Shown: positions 7,048 to 13,934 of the stretch, piece by piece
How positions within the stretch are numbered: position 1 is the stretch's first letter
Layout: each line of letters starts with the position of its first letter
Assembly (NCBI GenBank): GCA_003650585.1
Contig: QMQS01000009.1
Coordinates: 1 to 16,114 of the forward strand
Direction of reading: 5' to 3'
Source of the DNA: Candidatus Woesearchaeota archaeon
GTDB taxonomy: Archaea > Nanobdellota > Nanobdellia > Woesearchaeales > B29-G15
DNA: 16,114 nt
Notes under the pieces: model-generated
What the model was told of the DNA's origin: nothing
Seen by the model: only the letters and a program-made list of their open reading frames with translations
The model's database searches: none
Position numbers and translations under genes: made by a program

Positions 7048-8094
7048 GTTTAGCGTATTGTCTATAAGTCTAATTAGGGCTGGTATTGCCTCTGATTGCT
7101 CAACCCGCTGGATAATCTTGCCATGCTTAAACAAGAACCCCTTTGAATGGCTAAAAGCAAGCCCCACGTCTGCTTCCTTTGCCTCTCCTGGGCCATTCAC
7201 TTCGCAACCCATAATTGCAATCTTTATGGGTTTTTTTATACTAGAGATGTGCTGCTTTACCTCTTTCACAATCCTCAGAAGGTCGACACTGCATCTTGAG
7301 CATGTGGGGCAAGACACAAGCACAGCACCATACTCTCTGAGCTTCAGTGCACTAAGTATGTCATACGCAGCCCTAACCTCTTCTACAGGGTTGCCCGTTA
7401 AAGAAACCCTAATGGTATCACCTATGCCTTCAGATAAAAGCACCCCAATTGCAATTGCACTCCTAATAGCACCAGATAAGCCCAAACCTGCTTCAGTTAA
7501 ACCGAGATGCAGGGGGTAATCATACTGCTTGGAGAATCTTCTGTATGCCTCTATTGTTTCAACAACGTCAGAGGATTTTAGGGCAACGATTATGTCCTCA
7601 AAGCCAAGCCTCTCAAGCAGGCGTATATTCTCTGCCACAGATGCTAGCATTGTGTCAACATTATTCTTGAGCCGTGCTTTAACCCTCCTCTCCAAGGAAC
7701 CAGTGTTTATACCAACCCTGATTGCTACTTTATATTGTTTGGCTCTCTCAACTATTGCCCTAATCTTATCCTTGCTTCCGAGTGTGCCTGGATTGATGCG
7801 AAGTTTGTCAACATACGGAATAGATGCCAAAGCCAATCTATAATCATAATGGATGTCAGCAATGAGGGGTATGCTAATGTTCTTTCTTATTTCGGGTAGT
7901 GCTTCCACTGCTCTGAAATTGGGCACTGCCACACGCACAAGCTCACAACCTGCCTCTTCAAGTTGCTTTATTTGCTTGATTGTGGCTTCTACATCTTCTG
8001 TTTTGGTATTACACATTGATTGCACACGCACAGGGTTGTTGCCACCTATTCCAACCCCACCAACAACAACCTTTCTTGTTTTGTGTCTTATCAT
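7039..8094 (-). CDS. ispG: IspG, 4-hydroxy-3-methylbut-2-en-1-yl diphosphate synthase (MEP pathway)
   Basis: This enzyme reductively opens 2-C-methyl-D-erythritol-2,4-cyclodiphosphate to HMBPP using a [4Fe-4S] cluster, the sixth step after DXS in the MEP isoprenoid pathway. At 351 residues it is the short bacterial form: an N-terminal TIM barrel (PVRVQSMCNT, IADIHYDY, LRINPG, RVGINTGSLE) and a C-terminal cluster domain. The cluster ligands Cys262 and Cys265 (SCPTCSR) and Cys297, plus Glu304 (MGCEVNGPGEA), are all present, so it looks functional. The ATG at 8094 follows a TATA box by about 30 bases, implying an archaeal leaderless transcript, so the gene is fitted to an archaeal host. MEP enzymes are rare in Archaea, which normally use mevalonate. 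IspH, the next enzyme, lies about 5 kb away on the same strand. Confidence 0.97.
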   Translation of the reverse strand: MIRHKTRKVVVGGVGIGGNNPVRVQSMCNTKTEDVEATIKQIKQLEEAGCELVRVAVPNFRAVEALPEIRKNISIPLIADIHYDYRLALASIPYVDKLRINPGTLGSKDKIRAIVERAKQYKVAIRVGINTGSLERRVKARLKNNVDTMLASVAENIRLLERLGFEDIIVALKSSDVVETIEAYRRFSKQYDYPLHLGLTEAGLGLSGAIRSAIAIGVLLSEGIGDTIRVSLTGNPVEEVRAAYDILSALKLREYGAVLVSCPTCSRCSVDLLRIVKEVKQHISSIKKPIKIAIMGCEVNGPGEAKEADVGLAFSHSKGFLFKHGKIIQRVEQSEAIPALIRLIDNTLNSS

Positions 8095-8118
8095 TCTAAC
8101 TGGGTTTACAAGGCTGCT

Positions 8119-8128
8119 TTAATAAATC
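8119..8128 (-). promoter_or_regulatory. TATA box of ispG
   Basis: The minus strand reads GATTTATTAA, centred about 29 bases before the ispG ATG. It is divergent from the promoter of the HAD phosphatase gene within a 78-base gap. Confidence 0.55.
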
Positions 8129-8144
8129 TTTCTGGGATTAGTTT

Positions 8145-8154
8145 TTTAAATATA
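8145..8154 (+). promoter_or_regulatory. TATA box of the YqeG-like HAD gene
   Basis: TTTAAATATA lies about 24 bases before GTG 8173. It favours this GTG over the longer upstream open frame, which would run into the ispG coding region. Confidence 0.55.
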
Positions 8155-8172
8155 GATGTTTTTTTGCTTTTG

Positions 8173-8715
8173 GTGAATGGTAAAATCACAACAGAAAAAC
8201 TGCAAAGGTTTGGATTGGGGCTATTCAAGCCAGACCTATATTTAGACTCTATACTTCAACTAGAGGTGCCAGAGGGTATTGAGCACCTAATACTTGATTT
8301 GGATGGTGTGCTAACCCCGAAGGGTAGGTTAAAGCTAATTCCTGAGATAGTGAGTAAGGTAAGTTACCTTAGCAATATACTTGATGTTGTCATACTAACA
8401 AATAGGACATCACATTACTTCAATTCCCAGCGATTGAGGTTTATTAGGAAGATAGAGATGCTTTATGGTGTCCCAGTTGTACCAAGCAGAATCCCAAAAC
8501 CCCTCAAAGGGGCTTTTGAGTTGGCATGTGAAGTGCTTGGTGCAAGAGATACTGCGAGTGTTGCTATGGTTGGAGATAGCATTATAGCAGATGTAATGGG
8601 TGCTAGATTGGCTGGACTTGGGTTTGTGGTTAAGGTTAAGTCCCTCTCAAACAATGGGGTTATATATGAACCAATAGCAGTGCCAACTGATGCTTACTCT
8701 TGCTCAAGGGAATAA
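8173..8715 (+). CDS. YqeG-like HAD-superfamily phosphatase (subfamily IIIA)
   Basis: A 180-residue soluble HAD hydrolase. The N-terminal FKPDLYLDS segment followed by LILDLDGVL is the YqeG/GEP4 arrangement. Motif I is DLDG (Asp42 nucleophile, Asp44), motif II is ILTN (Thr76), a motif III Lys lies near 109-112 (IPKPLK), and motif IV is GDSIIAD (Asp135, Asp140) followed by GARLAG. The eukaryotic relative Gep4 dephosphorylates phosphatidylglycerophosphate; whether this one does, or acts on an archaeal phosphoglycerolipid, cannot be read from the sequence. The start is GTG 8173, a leaderless-type start, with TTG 8170 possible. The open frame goes back to 8020, but that part lies opposite ispG and its promoter. 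The stop is followed directly by the promoter of the Kbl-type gene. Confidence 0.8.
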   Translation: MNGKITTEKLQRFGLGLFKPDLYLDSILQLEVPEGIEHLILDLDGVLTPKGRLKLIPEIVSKVSYLSNILDVVILTNRTSHYFNSQRLRFIRKIEMLYGVPVVPSRIPKPLKGAFELACEVLGARDTASVAMVGDSIIADVMGARLAGLGFVVKVKSLSNNGVIYEPIAVPTDAYSCSRE

Positions 8716-8717
8716 AA

Positions 8718-8727
8718 ATATTTATAA
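8718..8727 (+). promoter_or_regulatory. TATA box of the Kbl-type gene
   Basis: ATATTTATAA begins three bases after the HAD gene's stop codon and lies about 28 bases before ATG 8751, so the downstream gene has its own promoter. Confidence 0.6.
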
Positions 8728-8750
8728 GTTCTAAAGTTTCTATGTTTCTG

Positions 8751-10004
8751 ATGCCGCTCTCTAACCTAAACAGAGTTCTAATGGAAAGCATTAAGTTGCT
8801 GGAAGAAGAGGGGCGGCTTAAGGGTAAAGAGAGGGTTATTACTAAGGTTGAGAAGCCAAAGCAAGGCTCTGGCTTTAGATATTTTCTTGAGGGTCATCCA
8901 GATAGGGGCTTTATAAAGATGGACTCCAACAGTTATCTTGGCCTCAATCTAGACCCGGAATTGGCTAAAGCAGAGCATTCATCCAGCTTGAAATTTGGGG
9001 TTGGACCAGGTGCTGTTCGCTTTATTGATGGCACTTTCTTACCCCATGTACAACTTGAGAAAGCCCTGGCAGAGTTTCACAGCAAGGAGGCATGCATGAT
9101 ATTTAGCAGTGCCTATGCAGCAGTGTGCGGTGTGCTAGCCCCTCTATTAACAGAGAAATCAATTGTGCTGAGTGACGAACTCAACCACAATTGCATAATC
9201 AATGCAATTAGATTAGCCAAAGTACCCAAGGAAAGGAAATTCATCTATCGGCATCTGGATTGCTCCCATCTAAGGGAGGGTTTGGACTATTGCCTAAAGC
9301 AAGCCAAGCTGGGTGAGTGTGAGCGAGTAATTATAGTAACAGATGGGGTTTTTAGCATGCGTGGGGATTATGCAGACCTACGCAGAATCCAAGCCCTTGC
9401 AGAGGAATATAACGATGGATTCAAGCATGGAGTTATTACAATGGTTGATGATTCACATGGTGTGGGGGCTTATGGTGCCACAGGAAGGGGCACAACAGAG
9501 GTAACTAAAGGTGATGTGGATATCTTGGTGGCGACCTTGGGCAAAGCCCTTGGTGTTAATGGGGGTTATGTTACCTCAAGCAAAAGTGTTGTGGCTTATC
9601 TTAGGGAGACTTCACCATTCTATGTTTACTCTAACCCAATTACACCTGGAGAGGCCTCTGCTGCCTTAAAGGCACTCAATCTTCTGAGCAGTGATAAGGG
9701 TAAGGAATTGTTGGAAAGGTTGGCGAGTAACACAAAGCTATTCAAGCAGGGTGTAAAGGCCATAGGGTATGAGATAATTGAGGGTGAGCACCCCATCGTG
9801 CCTCTTCTGGTGAGAGACACAAAGAAAACCAAGTTGCTGGTTAGGGCTCTCTTTGAAAAGGGAATACTCGTGGTTGGGCTCACCTACCCTGTTGTCCCTA
9901 AAGGGGAGGAGACAATACGCTTTCAGGTTTCTGCAGCACACACCAAAGCAGACCTTGAATATGTGCTCAATGTGTTAAAAGAACTCAGGTATATAATTGA
10001 GTGA
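8751..10004 (+). CDS. kbl: Kbl-type PLP enzyme (2-amino-3-ketobutyrate CoA ligase / alpha-oxoamine synthase family)
   Basis: A 417-residue fold-type I PLP enzyme of the alpha-oxoamine synthase family. The most Kbl-like features are VRFIDGT followed by H-x-x-LE, DELNHNCIINAIRLAK, VIIVTDGVFSMRGD, MVDDSHGVGAYG (Asp234 and His236 contact PLP), ATLGKALG with the Schiff-base Lys265, and the C-terminal IRFQVSAAHT substrate-binding stretch. Kbl cleaves 2-amino-3-ketobutyrate with CoA to glycine and acetyl-CoA, or runs in reverse. Its usual partner, threonine dehydrogenase (Tdh), is not in the window, so 8-amino-7-oxononanoate synthase or another acyl-CoA:amino-acid condensation remains possible. The N-terminus is about 20 residues longer than typical. 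I chose ATG 8751 by TATA distance; an in-frame ATG at 8742 is the alternative. Confidence 0.88.
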   Translation: MPLSNLNRVLMESIKLLEEEGRLKGKERVITKVEKPKQGSGFRYFLEGHPDRGFIKMDSNSYLGLNLDPELAKAEHSSSLKFGVGPGAVRFIDGTFLPHVQLEKALAEFHSKEACMIFSSAYAAVCGVLAPLLTEKSIVLSDELNHNCIINAIRLAKVPKERKFIYRHLDCSHLREGLDYCLKQAKLGECERVIIVTDGVFSMRGDYADLRRIQALAEEYNDGFKHGVITMVDDSHGVGAYGATGRGTTEVTKGDVDILVATLGKALGVNGGYVTSSKSVVAYLRETSPFYVYSNPITPGEASAALKALNLLSSDKGKELLERLASNTKLFKQGVKAIGYEIIEGEHPIVPLLVRDTKKTKLLVRALFEKGILVVGLTYPVVPKGEETIRFQVSAAHTKADLEYVLNVLKELRYIIE

Positions 10005-10018
10005 ATACAGCGCGAAAG

Positions 10019-10028
10019 ATTTTTAACT
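10019..10028 (+). promoter_or_regulatory. TATA box of the Drg GTPase gene
   Basis: ATTTTTAACT lies about 29 bases before ATG 10053, in a 48-base gap. It predicts a near-leaderless transcript. Confidence 0.5.
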
Positions 10029-10052
10029 TGCTTGGATTCATAGCTGAGTTGT

Positions 10053-11141
10053 ATGGATATAAAGCAAAAGATTGCTGAGCTTGAGGAGGAGCTTCGCACA
10101 ACAAAGTACAACAAGGCCACCCAGCACCACATAGGCTTGGTCAAGGCAAAGATTGCAAGGCTAAAGAGAGAGCTTGCTCTTGAAACCAGTAAGAAGAGCA
10201 AGCACACAGGTTTCTCTGTAAAGAAAACAGGTGATGCCACTGTTGTGCTGGTGGGATTCCCAAGCGTTGGCAAATCCACTCTGCTCAATCTATTGACAAA
10301 TGCCAAGTCAGATGTGGGTGACTATGATTTTACCACAATAGATGTGGTGCCAGGGATGCTGTTCCATAAGGGAGCTCGGATACAGTTGCTTGATATACCT
10401 GGGTTGATTGAGGGTGCCTCACAAGGTTTTGGGCGTGGTAAGGAGGTGCTGAGCATTATCAAAACCTCGGATTTAATGCTCATTGTGCTTGATGAGCGCA
10501 CCTACTCTAAGCTTGGTGTGATTCAAGAAGAGGTTTATAATGCCGGCATACGTTTGGACACTAAGCCACCTGATGTGAGTGTGGCAAAGCGAGGGTTTGG
10601 TGGTATTGACCTTGGTACAACAGTGAAACTGACCAAAATAAGTGAGGAAACAGTTAAGGGCATTATGCGAGAGATGGGGTTTGCAAATGCAAGCATTGTG
10701 ATTAGGCAAGACATATCTGCTGATGAGCTCATAGATGTGTTGGCTGGAAACAGGGTTTATATGCCTAGCATAGTTGTTGTTAATAAGGTTGACAAGATGG
10801 ACGCTGCACTCATAGCGAGGATTAAATCTGAAGCAAAACCAGACTTGTTTGTTTCCTCAACCAAGGGCACCAACATCAAGCAGTTAAAAGAGCTGATATT
10901 CTCGCGTTTAAGACTGATGCGTGTCTACCTAAAGCAACCAAGGAAAAAGCCCGACTTAAAGGAACCACTCATTATGCATGAGGGTGCAACCATTAGGGAC
11001 GTTTGTGAGAGGTTGCACAAACAAATCCTCGCCAATTTCAAATATGCTAGGGTTTGGGGCTCATCAAAGTTCCCAGGGCAGAAGTTGGGTTTGAGCTACC
11101 TGCTCAGGGACAGAGATATTGTGGAGTTAGTGGTTGACTAG
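10053..11141 (+). CDS. drg: Drg-family GTPase with TGS domain
   Basis: A 362-residue GTPase of the archaeal/eukaryotic developmentally regulated GTP-binding (Drg) group within the Obg-like clade, which associates with ribosomes and translation. Residues 1-45 form a charged helical N-terminus (AELEEEL, VKAKIARLKREL). The G domain has G1 GFPSVGKST (68-76), the G2 region with TT at 94-95, G3 DIPG (114-117) and G4 NKVD (244-247), with a Drg-type insertion between G3 and G4 (about 155-235, containing GFGGIDLGTT). A C-terminal TGS domain spans about 285-362 and ends LLRDRDIVELVVD. All catalytic motifs are intact and the length is standard. The 3' end overlaps the convergent DUF763 gene by 15 bases. 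Confidence 0.96.
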   Translation: MDIKQKIAELEEELRTTKYNKATQHHIGLVKAKIARLKRELALETSKKSKHTGFSVKKTGDATVVLVGFPSVGKSTLLNLLTNAKSDVGDYDFTTIDVVPGMLFHKGARIQLLDIPGLIEGASQGFGRGKEVLSIIKTSDLMLIVLDERTYSKLGVIQEEVYNAGIRLDTKPPDVSVAKRGFGGIDLGTTVKLTKISEETVKGIMREMGFANASIVIRQDISADELIDVLAGNRVYMPSIVVVNKVDKMDAALIARIKSEAKPDLFVSSTKGTNIKQLKELIFSRLRLMRVYLKQPRKKPDLKEPLIMHEGATIRDVCERLHKQILANFKYARVWGSSKFPGQKLGLSYLLRDRDIVELVVD

Positions 11142-12227
11142 GTTTGCCAATCTCTTTAATGCATTTATCTTTTCCCTATTACCCAGGTTTGCCTCTTGTA
11201 TTGCTGATTTAAGCATTTCTAGAGAGCTGTCATAGGTTTGTTTATCAACAGGATAGGGCCAGCCATCCTTGCCGCCATGTGCCCAAGAGTATTTTGCAGG
11301 GTCCCTCCAACTGGGCTTAGCACCGTAAACCACCTCTGATATCAAAGCCAAAGCCCGGAGTGACTTTGCACCAATACCTTTTAAGCTCACAAGCTCTTCA
11401 TAATCCTCTGGCTGTATCTCGTATGCCTTTTGCAGAGATTTGAGTACACTGTTTGTAAGGTGTGCTTGGGTGAGCTCATGGTGGGTAGGCATTTTTAAGT
11501 GGGGTGAGAACTCAGAAAGCAATCTCTGCGTAGAAGGTTGCAGGTATCTCTTTAGATGGATTGGGTTGTCTTTTAGTATGTCCAAACTCACCTCTCTGGT
11601 TTCTTGGCTCTCCCTTGCTGCGAGGTTTAGCACATCCTGCTCTCTTTTCTGTGTCGCAATCCCAGAATGGGGATCGTTAAAGTATTCCACCTTGCCAAAA
11701 CCAATCCAATGATATCTTCTTGCATAGACTGTGTTCATGCCTTGCTGAACCACGCACCACTTTGCCTTTTCATTCAGGAAAAATGTGTGGTGGTACAACT
11801 GGTAACCATCCTGCACACAATTGGAGTCCACCTTTGCCACAAGTTTGCTTGTCCTAATTAAGTCTGTCGTAATTCTCTCAGAGAGGTTTAGCATATCACC
11901 TACTTGAAGTATCTCTTCTGGTGTCTTCCTGCTGGTCTTGCCCTTACCCCCAAGAGCCACGATGCCGTGCTCCTCAAGATTGAGGGACTGTTTGAGAGCA
12001 CCACACACTGTTGTGGTAAGCCCAGAGGAGTGCCAGTCAAACCCCAGCACACAACCAAAACTCTGAAACCAGAAGGGGTCGCTCAAGCGTTTCAATAGTT
12101 CATCTTGCCCGTAGGAATCCACAATCACCTTTGCGATTGTTCCAGAGAGTTTGGTCATCCGAGAGAAGAGCCACCTAGGCGCCTTTCCACCATGGAGCGG
12201 GAGTTGTGCAGTACCTGTTTGTAGCAT
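11127..12227 (-). CDS. DUF763 family protein
   Basis: A 366-residue soluble protein that I recognise as DUF763 by its N-terminus (TGTAQLPLHGGKAPRWLFSRM), FGCVLGFDWHSSGLTT, ALGGKGKTSRKTPEEI, DGYQLYHHTFF and WCVVQQGMN. The family is found in archaea and some thermophilic bacteria, and I know no established function for it. Near residues 281-300 the sequence LVSLKGIGAKSLRALALI looks like a helix-hairpin-helix, suggesting contact with nucleic acid (inference), and KPSWRDPAKYSWAHGGKDG near the C-terminus is also typical. ATG 12227 follows a TATA box by about 28 bases (leaderless). The last 15 bases overlap the end of the convergent Drg gene. The upstream neighbour is a small SWIM zinc-finger protein. 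Confidence 0.9.
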   Translation of the reverse strand: MLQTGTAQLPLHGGKAPRWLFSRMTKLSGTIAKVIVDSYGQDELLKRLSDPFWFQSFGCVLGFDWHSSGLTTTVCGALKQSLNLEEHGIVALGGKGKTSRKTPEEILQVGDMLNLSERITTDLIRTSKLVAKVDSNCVQDGYQLYHHTFFLNEKAKWCVVQQGMNTVYARRYHWIGFGKVEYFNDPHSGIATQKREQDVLNLAARESQETREVSLDILKDNPIHLKRYLQPSTQRLLSEFSPHLKMPTHHELTQAHLTNSVLKSLQKAYEIQPEDYEELVSLKGIGAKSLRALALISEVVYGAKPSWRDPAKYSWAHGGKDGWPYPVDKQTYDSSLEMLKSAIQEANLGNREKINALKRLANLVNH

Positions 12228-12250
12228 GTTCCAAAATAAGGGCTTGAGAT

Positions 12251-12260
12251 TTAAAAATTA
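12251..12260 (-). promoter_or_regulatory. TATA box of the DUF763 gene
   Basis: The minus strand reads TAATTTTTAA. It lies in the 42-base gap just after the stop of the SWIM gene, so the two are probably separate transcripts. Confidence 0.55.
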
Positions 12261-12269
12261 TAGCAATGG

Positions 12270-12473
12270 CTAAGTCCTGTGTCCAGTGTGTTTGTTTAGT
12301 TTCTTTAATGCGTCCCTAGCAAGTTTGATGTGCTTGCAAGGCTTTTTTGTATAATAAAAACCCTTGCATTCACAGAACGGCAACGCTAGGTCCACCTCAT
12401 AATATTTGGAGTCATCCTCATCAGATTTAACCAAGAAGCGTTCCTCTCCTATCCTCTTAACCTTCTCTTCCAT
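12270..12473 (-). CDS. Small SWIM-type zinc-finger protein
   Basis: A 67-residue protein consisting almost only of a SWIM domain. After a short beta-rich start (ERFLVKSDED, YYEVDLALPFC) the ligands are Cys34-x-Cys36-x9-Cys46-x-His48 in CECKGFYYTKKPCKHI, followed by a basic helix (KLARDALKKLNKH). SWIM domains bind DNA or mediate protein contacts and often sit in larger helicases, transposases or recombination accessory proteins; here the domain stands alone. A partner in nucleic-acid handling, perhaps the adjacent DUF763 protein with its possible helix-hairpin-helix, is an inference from position only. The start is supported by a TATA box about 30 bases upstream. Confidence 0.85.
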   Translation of the reverse strand: MEEKVKRIGEERFLVKSDEDDSKYYEVDLALPFCECKGFYYTKKPCKHIKLARDALKKLNKHTGHRT

Positions 12474-12498
12474 TCTAACTTAGAATCAGCCATGGTGT

Positions 12499-12508
12499 AA
12501 TATAAATC
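12499..12508 (-). promoter_or_regulatory. TATA box of the SWIM gene
   Basis: The minus strand reads GATTTATATT in the 40-base gap after the stop of the 120-aa orphan. It predicts a leader of under ten bases. Confidence 0.55.
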
Positions 12509-12513
12509 TTTTG

Positions 12514-12876
12514 TTAATCCTCGGGCAACTTTATATCATCTGGATGAATTCGGTAATGCCTGCGCTGAGTGAGGGCTTCCTTTACCTCTGCTATTAACTC
12601 CTTTGAAAGCCGCACTCTTTGGTAATAATTTGGGTTCTCCTTAAATGCCCTATCCAGTCCCTGTTTTCCAACATAGGAAGCAAACCGCTTCCTTAAAATA
12701 GGAGGGTCATCCACATAAAGTTTGGTGAGAATTAGATAATCTGTGACCTCTTCGCCTGTACCAAAGTGTGGTCTCAGCATCCGCACCACTATCTCATCTT
12801 TCACCCCTAGCTCACTATGCACCACGTACCCAAACACTTCCAATCTCTCCTCTAAGGTAGGGGTTTCTTTAGCCAT
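12514..12876 (-). CDS. Hypothetical protein, 120 residues
   Basis: I do not recognise this family. It is a soluble, charged protein of 120 residues from ATG 12876, or 124 from a GTG at 12888 that is also at leaderless distance from a TATA box. It reads as mostly helical: LEERLEVFGYVVHSELGV, then EEVTDYLILTKLY, DRAFKENPNYYQRVRL and KELIAEVKEAL, with a short polar tail (HPDDIKLPED). There is no signal peptide, membrane segment, Cys pair or obvious catalytic motif. The repeated Tyr/Arg-rich basic patches (QRRHYR, NYYQRVR) could suit RNA or protein binding, which is only a guess. Its promoter is separate from those of IspH upstream and the SWIM gene downstream. Confidence 0.75.
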   Translation of the reverse strand: MAKETPTLEERLEVFGYVVHSELGVKDEIVVRMLRPHFGTGEEVTDYLILTKLYVDDPPILRKRFASYVGKQGLDRAFKENPNYYQRVRLSKELIAEVKEALTQRRHYRIHPDDIKLPED

Positions 12877-12910
12877 CTTAGTGACCACTTAATAATGGTT
12901 AAAGTATAAT

Positions 12911-12920
12911 AATTTATAAA
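12911..12920 (-). promoter_or_regulatory. TATA box of the 120-aa hypothetical gene
   Basis: The minus strand reads TTTATAAATT immediately before a second AT-rich block (ATTATACTTT, 12901-12910). The first would place the transcript start near GTG 12888, the second near ATG 12876, which leaves the start codon undecided. Confidence 0.5.
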
Positions 12921-12926
12921 GTTATC

Positions 12927-13760
12927 TCAAGAATTCAGTTTTGATATTCGCTCAAACACTGTATCAATATCCTCATCAGGTGTGGAGGCACCTGCTGTCA
13001 ATCCAATGTCGTTTGCTTTCTCAATCTCTTCTTTGTAGTTGAGTATCTCATCTGGGGTTTCTATCCAGATTGTTGTGGTGTGCTTTTTACAGATTTCATA
13101 TAGCTGCCTTGTGTTAGCACTGTTCTTGCCACCCACAACTACCATTAAATCCACTCTGGCAGCAACCTCTGCAGCGCTTCTCTGTCTTTTAAGGGTTGAG
13201 TCACATATTGTGTTGAACACCACACTACTTGGTTTGTAAGCCCTAAGATAATTTGCAATCTTGTTGAATTCTTCCAATGAAGCAGTTGACTGAGCTAGAA
13301 ATGCAAGCTTCTCATGAGGAATAGCCTTTACATCTTCCAAGGATGTGACCAGGGTAGCATTGGTGAGGTTGCCTAGTGTGCCCTCTGCTTCTGGATGCCC
13401 TGGCTTTCCAAGGTATGCAATGTGGTAACCCTTACTCTCCATGAATTTGCTTAAGGCATGAATCTTGCGAACCTTTGGGCATGTCAAATCAACGATCTCA
13501 TTGTTTAAGGCGAGTTTTTGTTTTAGTTTATTAGAGATGCCATGCGCCCGTATCACAAGCTTACCATCCACCTTAACATCAGGGTTTGGTTCTAGAAAAG
13601 TTATTCCTAATTGCTCGAGTTTTGCTATCACGCTCTTGTTATGGAGCAACTCACCATAAACATAAACCCTTTCACCCTGGTTTGCAAGCTCTATTACACT
13701 ATTAATGCTGTTCCTACCACCCTCACAGAACCCAAGATGCTTTGCTTTTATTATTGCCAT
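12927..13760 (-). CDS. ispH: IspH (LytB), 4-hydroxy-3-methylbut-2-enyl diphosphate reductase
   Basis: This is the last MEP-pathway enzyme; it reduces HMBPP to IPP and DMAPP with a [4Fe-4S] cluster. The 277-residue protein keeps the three cluster ligands Cys12 (GFCEGG), Cys94 (LTCPKV) and Cys186 (NTICDST), the substrate residues His40 (GELLHN), His73 (RAHG), His122 and Glu124 (GHPEAEG), Thr159 (AQSTAS), Ser214 and Asn216 (GKNSANT), and the closing AGASTP. It is slightly short for the family but complete. The open frame extends upstream into tRNA-Ser; the ATG at 13760 is chosen because the product then starts just before the first Cys motif and a TATA box lies about 26 bases upstream (leaderless). 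It pairs functionally with the ispG gene in this window. Confidence 0.96.
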   Translation of the reverse strand: MAIIKAKHLGFCEGGRNSINSVIELANQGERVYVYGELLHNKSVIAKLEQLGITFLEPNPDVKVDGKLVIRAHGISNKLKQKLALNNEIVDLTCPKVRKIHALSKFMESKGYHIAYLGKPGHPEAEGTLGNLTNATLVTSLEDVKAIPHEKLAFLAQSTASLEEFNKIANYLRAYKPSSVVFNTICDSTLKRQRSAAEVAARVDLMVVVGGKNSANTRQLYEICKKHTTTIWIETPDEILNYKEEIEKANDIGLTAGASTPDEDIDTVFERISKLNS

Positions 13761-13781
13761 TACTAGCCATTTCAAGAAGAG

Positions 13782-13791
13782 ATATTTATAA
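13782..13791 (-). promoter_or_regulatory. TATA box of ispH
   Basis: The minus strand reads TTATAAATAT between tRNA-Ser and the ispH ATG. It places the transcript start at about the ATG itself. Confidence 0.6.
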
Positions 13792-13816
13792 CTTTTGATT
13801 GGGTTTCTAGAGTGGA

Positions 13817-13899
13817 CGCCGGGCCCAGGATTCGAACCTGGACTCCCTTGCGGGAACACGGTCTCGAGCCGTGCGCGTTAGCCGTTCCGCCAACCCGGC
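13817..13899 (-). tRNA. tRNA-Ser(CGA)
   Basis: The 83-base cloverleaf on the minus strand has acceptor GCCGGGT/GCCCGGC, anticodon stem CACGG/CCGTG with loop CTCGAGA (anticodon CGA), a long variable arm (CCC-GCAA-GGG) as expected for class II serine tRNAs, and T arm CCAGG-TTCGAAT-CCTGG. The discriminator is G, as in tRNA-Ser. CCA is not encoded (next bases TCC). Confidence 0.97.
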
Positions 13900-13923
13900 T
13901 TAATTTAGAAAAAAGATGCAATT

Positions 13924-13934
13924 GGTTATAAAAC
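13924..13934 (-). promoter_or_regulatory. TATA box of tRNA-Ser
   Basis: The minus strand reads GTTTTATAACC, immediately after the stop codon of the upstream 203-aa gene and about 30 bases before the mature tRNA 5' end. Confidence 0.6.

Noticed and set aside
8020..8172. Longer N-terminus for the HAD phosphatase.
   Set aside because: The first part overlaps ispG and both divergent promoters and has no similarity to the family; GTG 8173 follows the TATA box at the right distance.
12270..12473. SWIM protein as a remnant of a MULE-type transposase.
   Set aside because: There are no terminal inverted repeats, no other transposase motif and no target duplications; it is a complete short gene with its own promoter.
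13761..13859. N-terminal extension of IspH starting inside the tRNA-Ser gene.
   Set aside because: The extension is translated from tRNA sequence and the family begins just before the GFC motif; the TATA box at 13782 supports ATG 13760.
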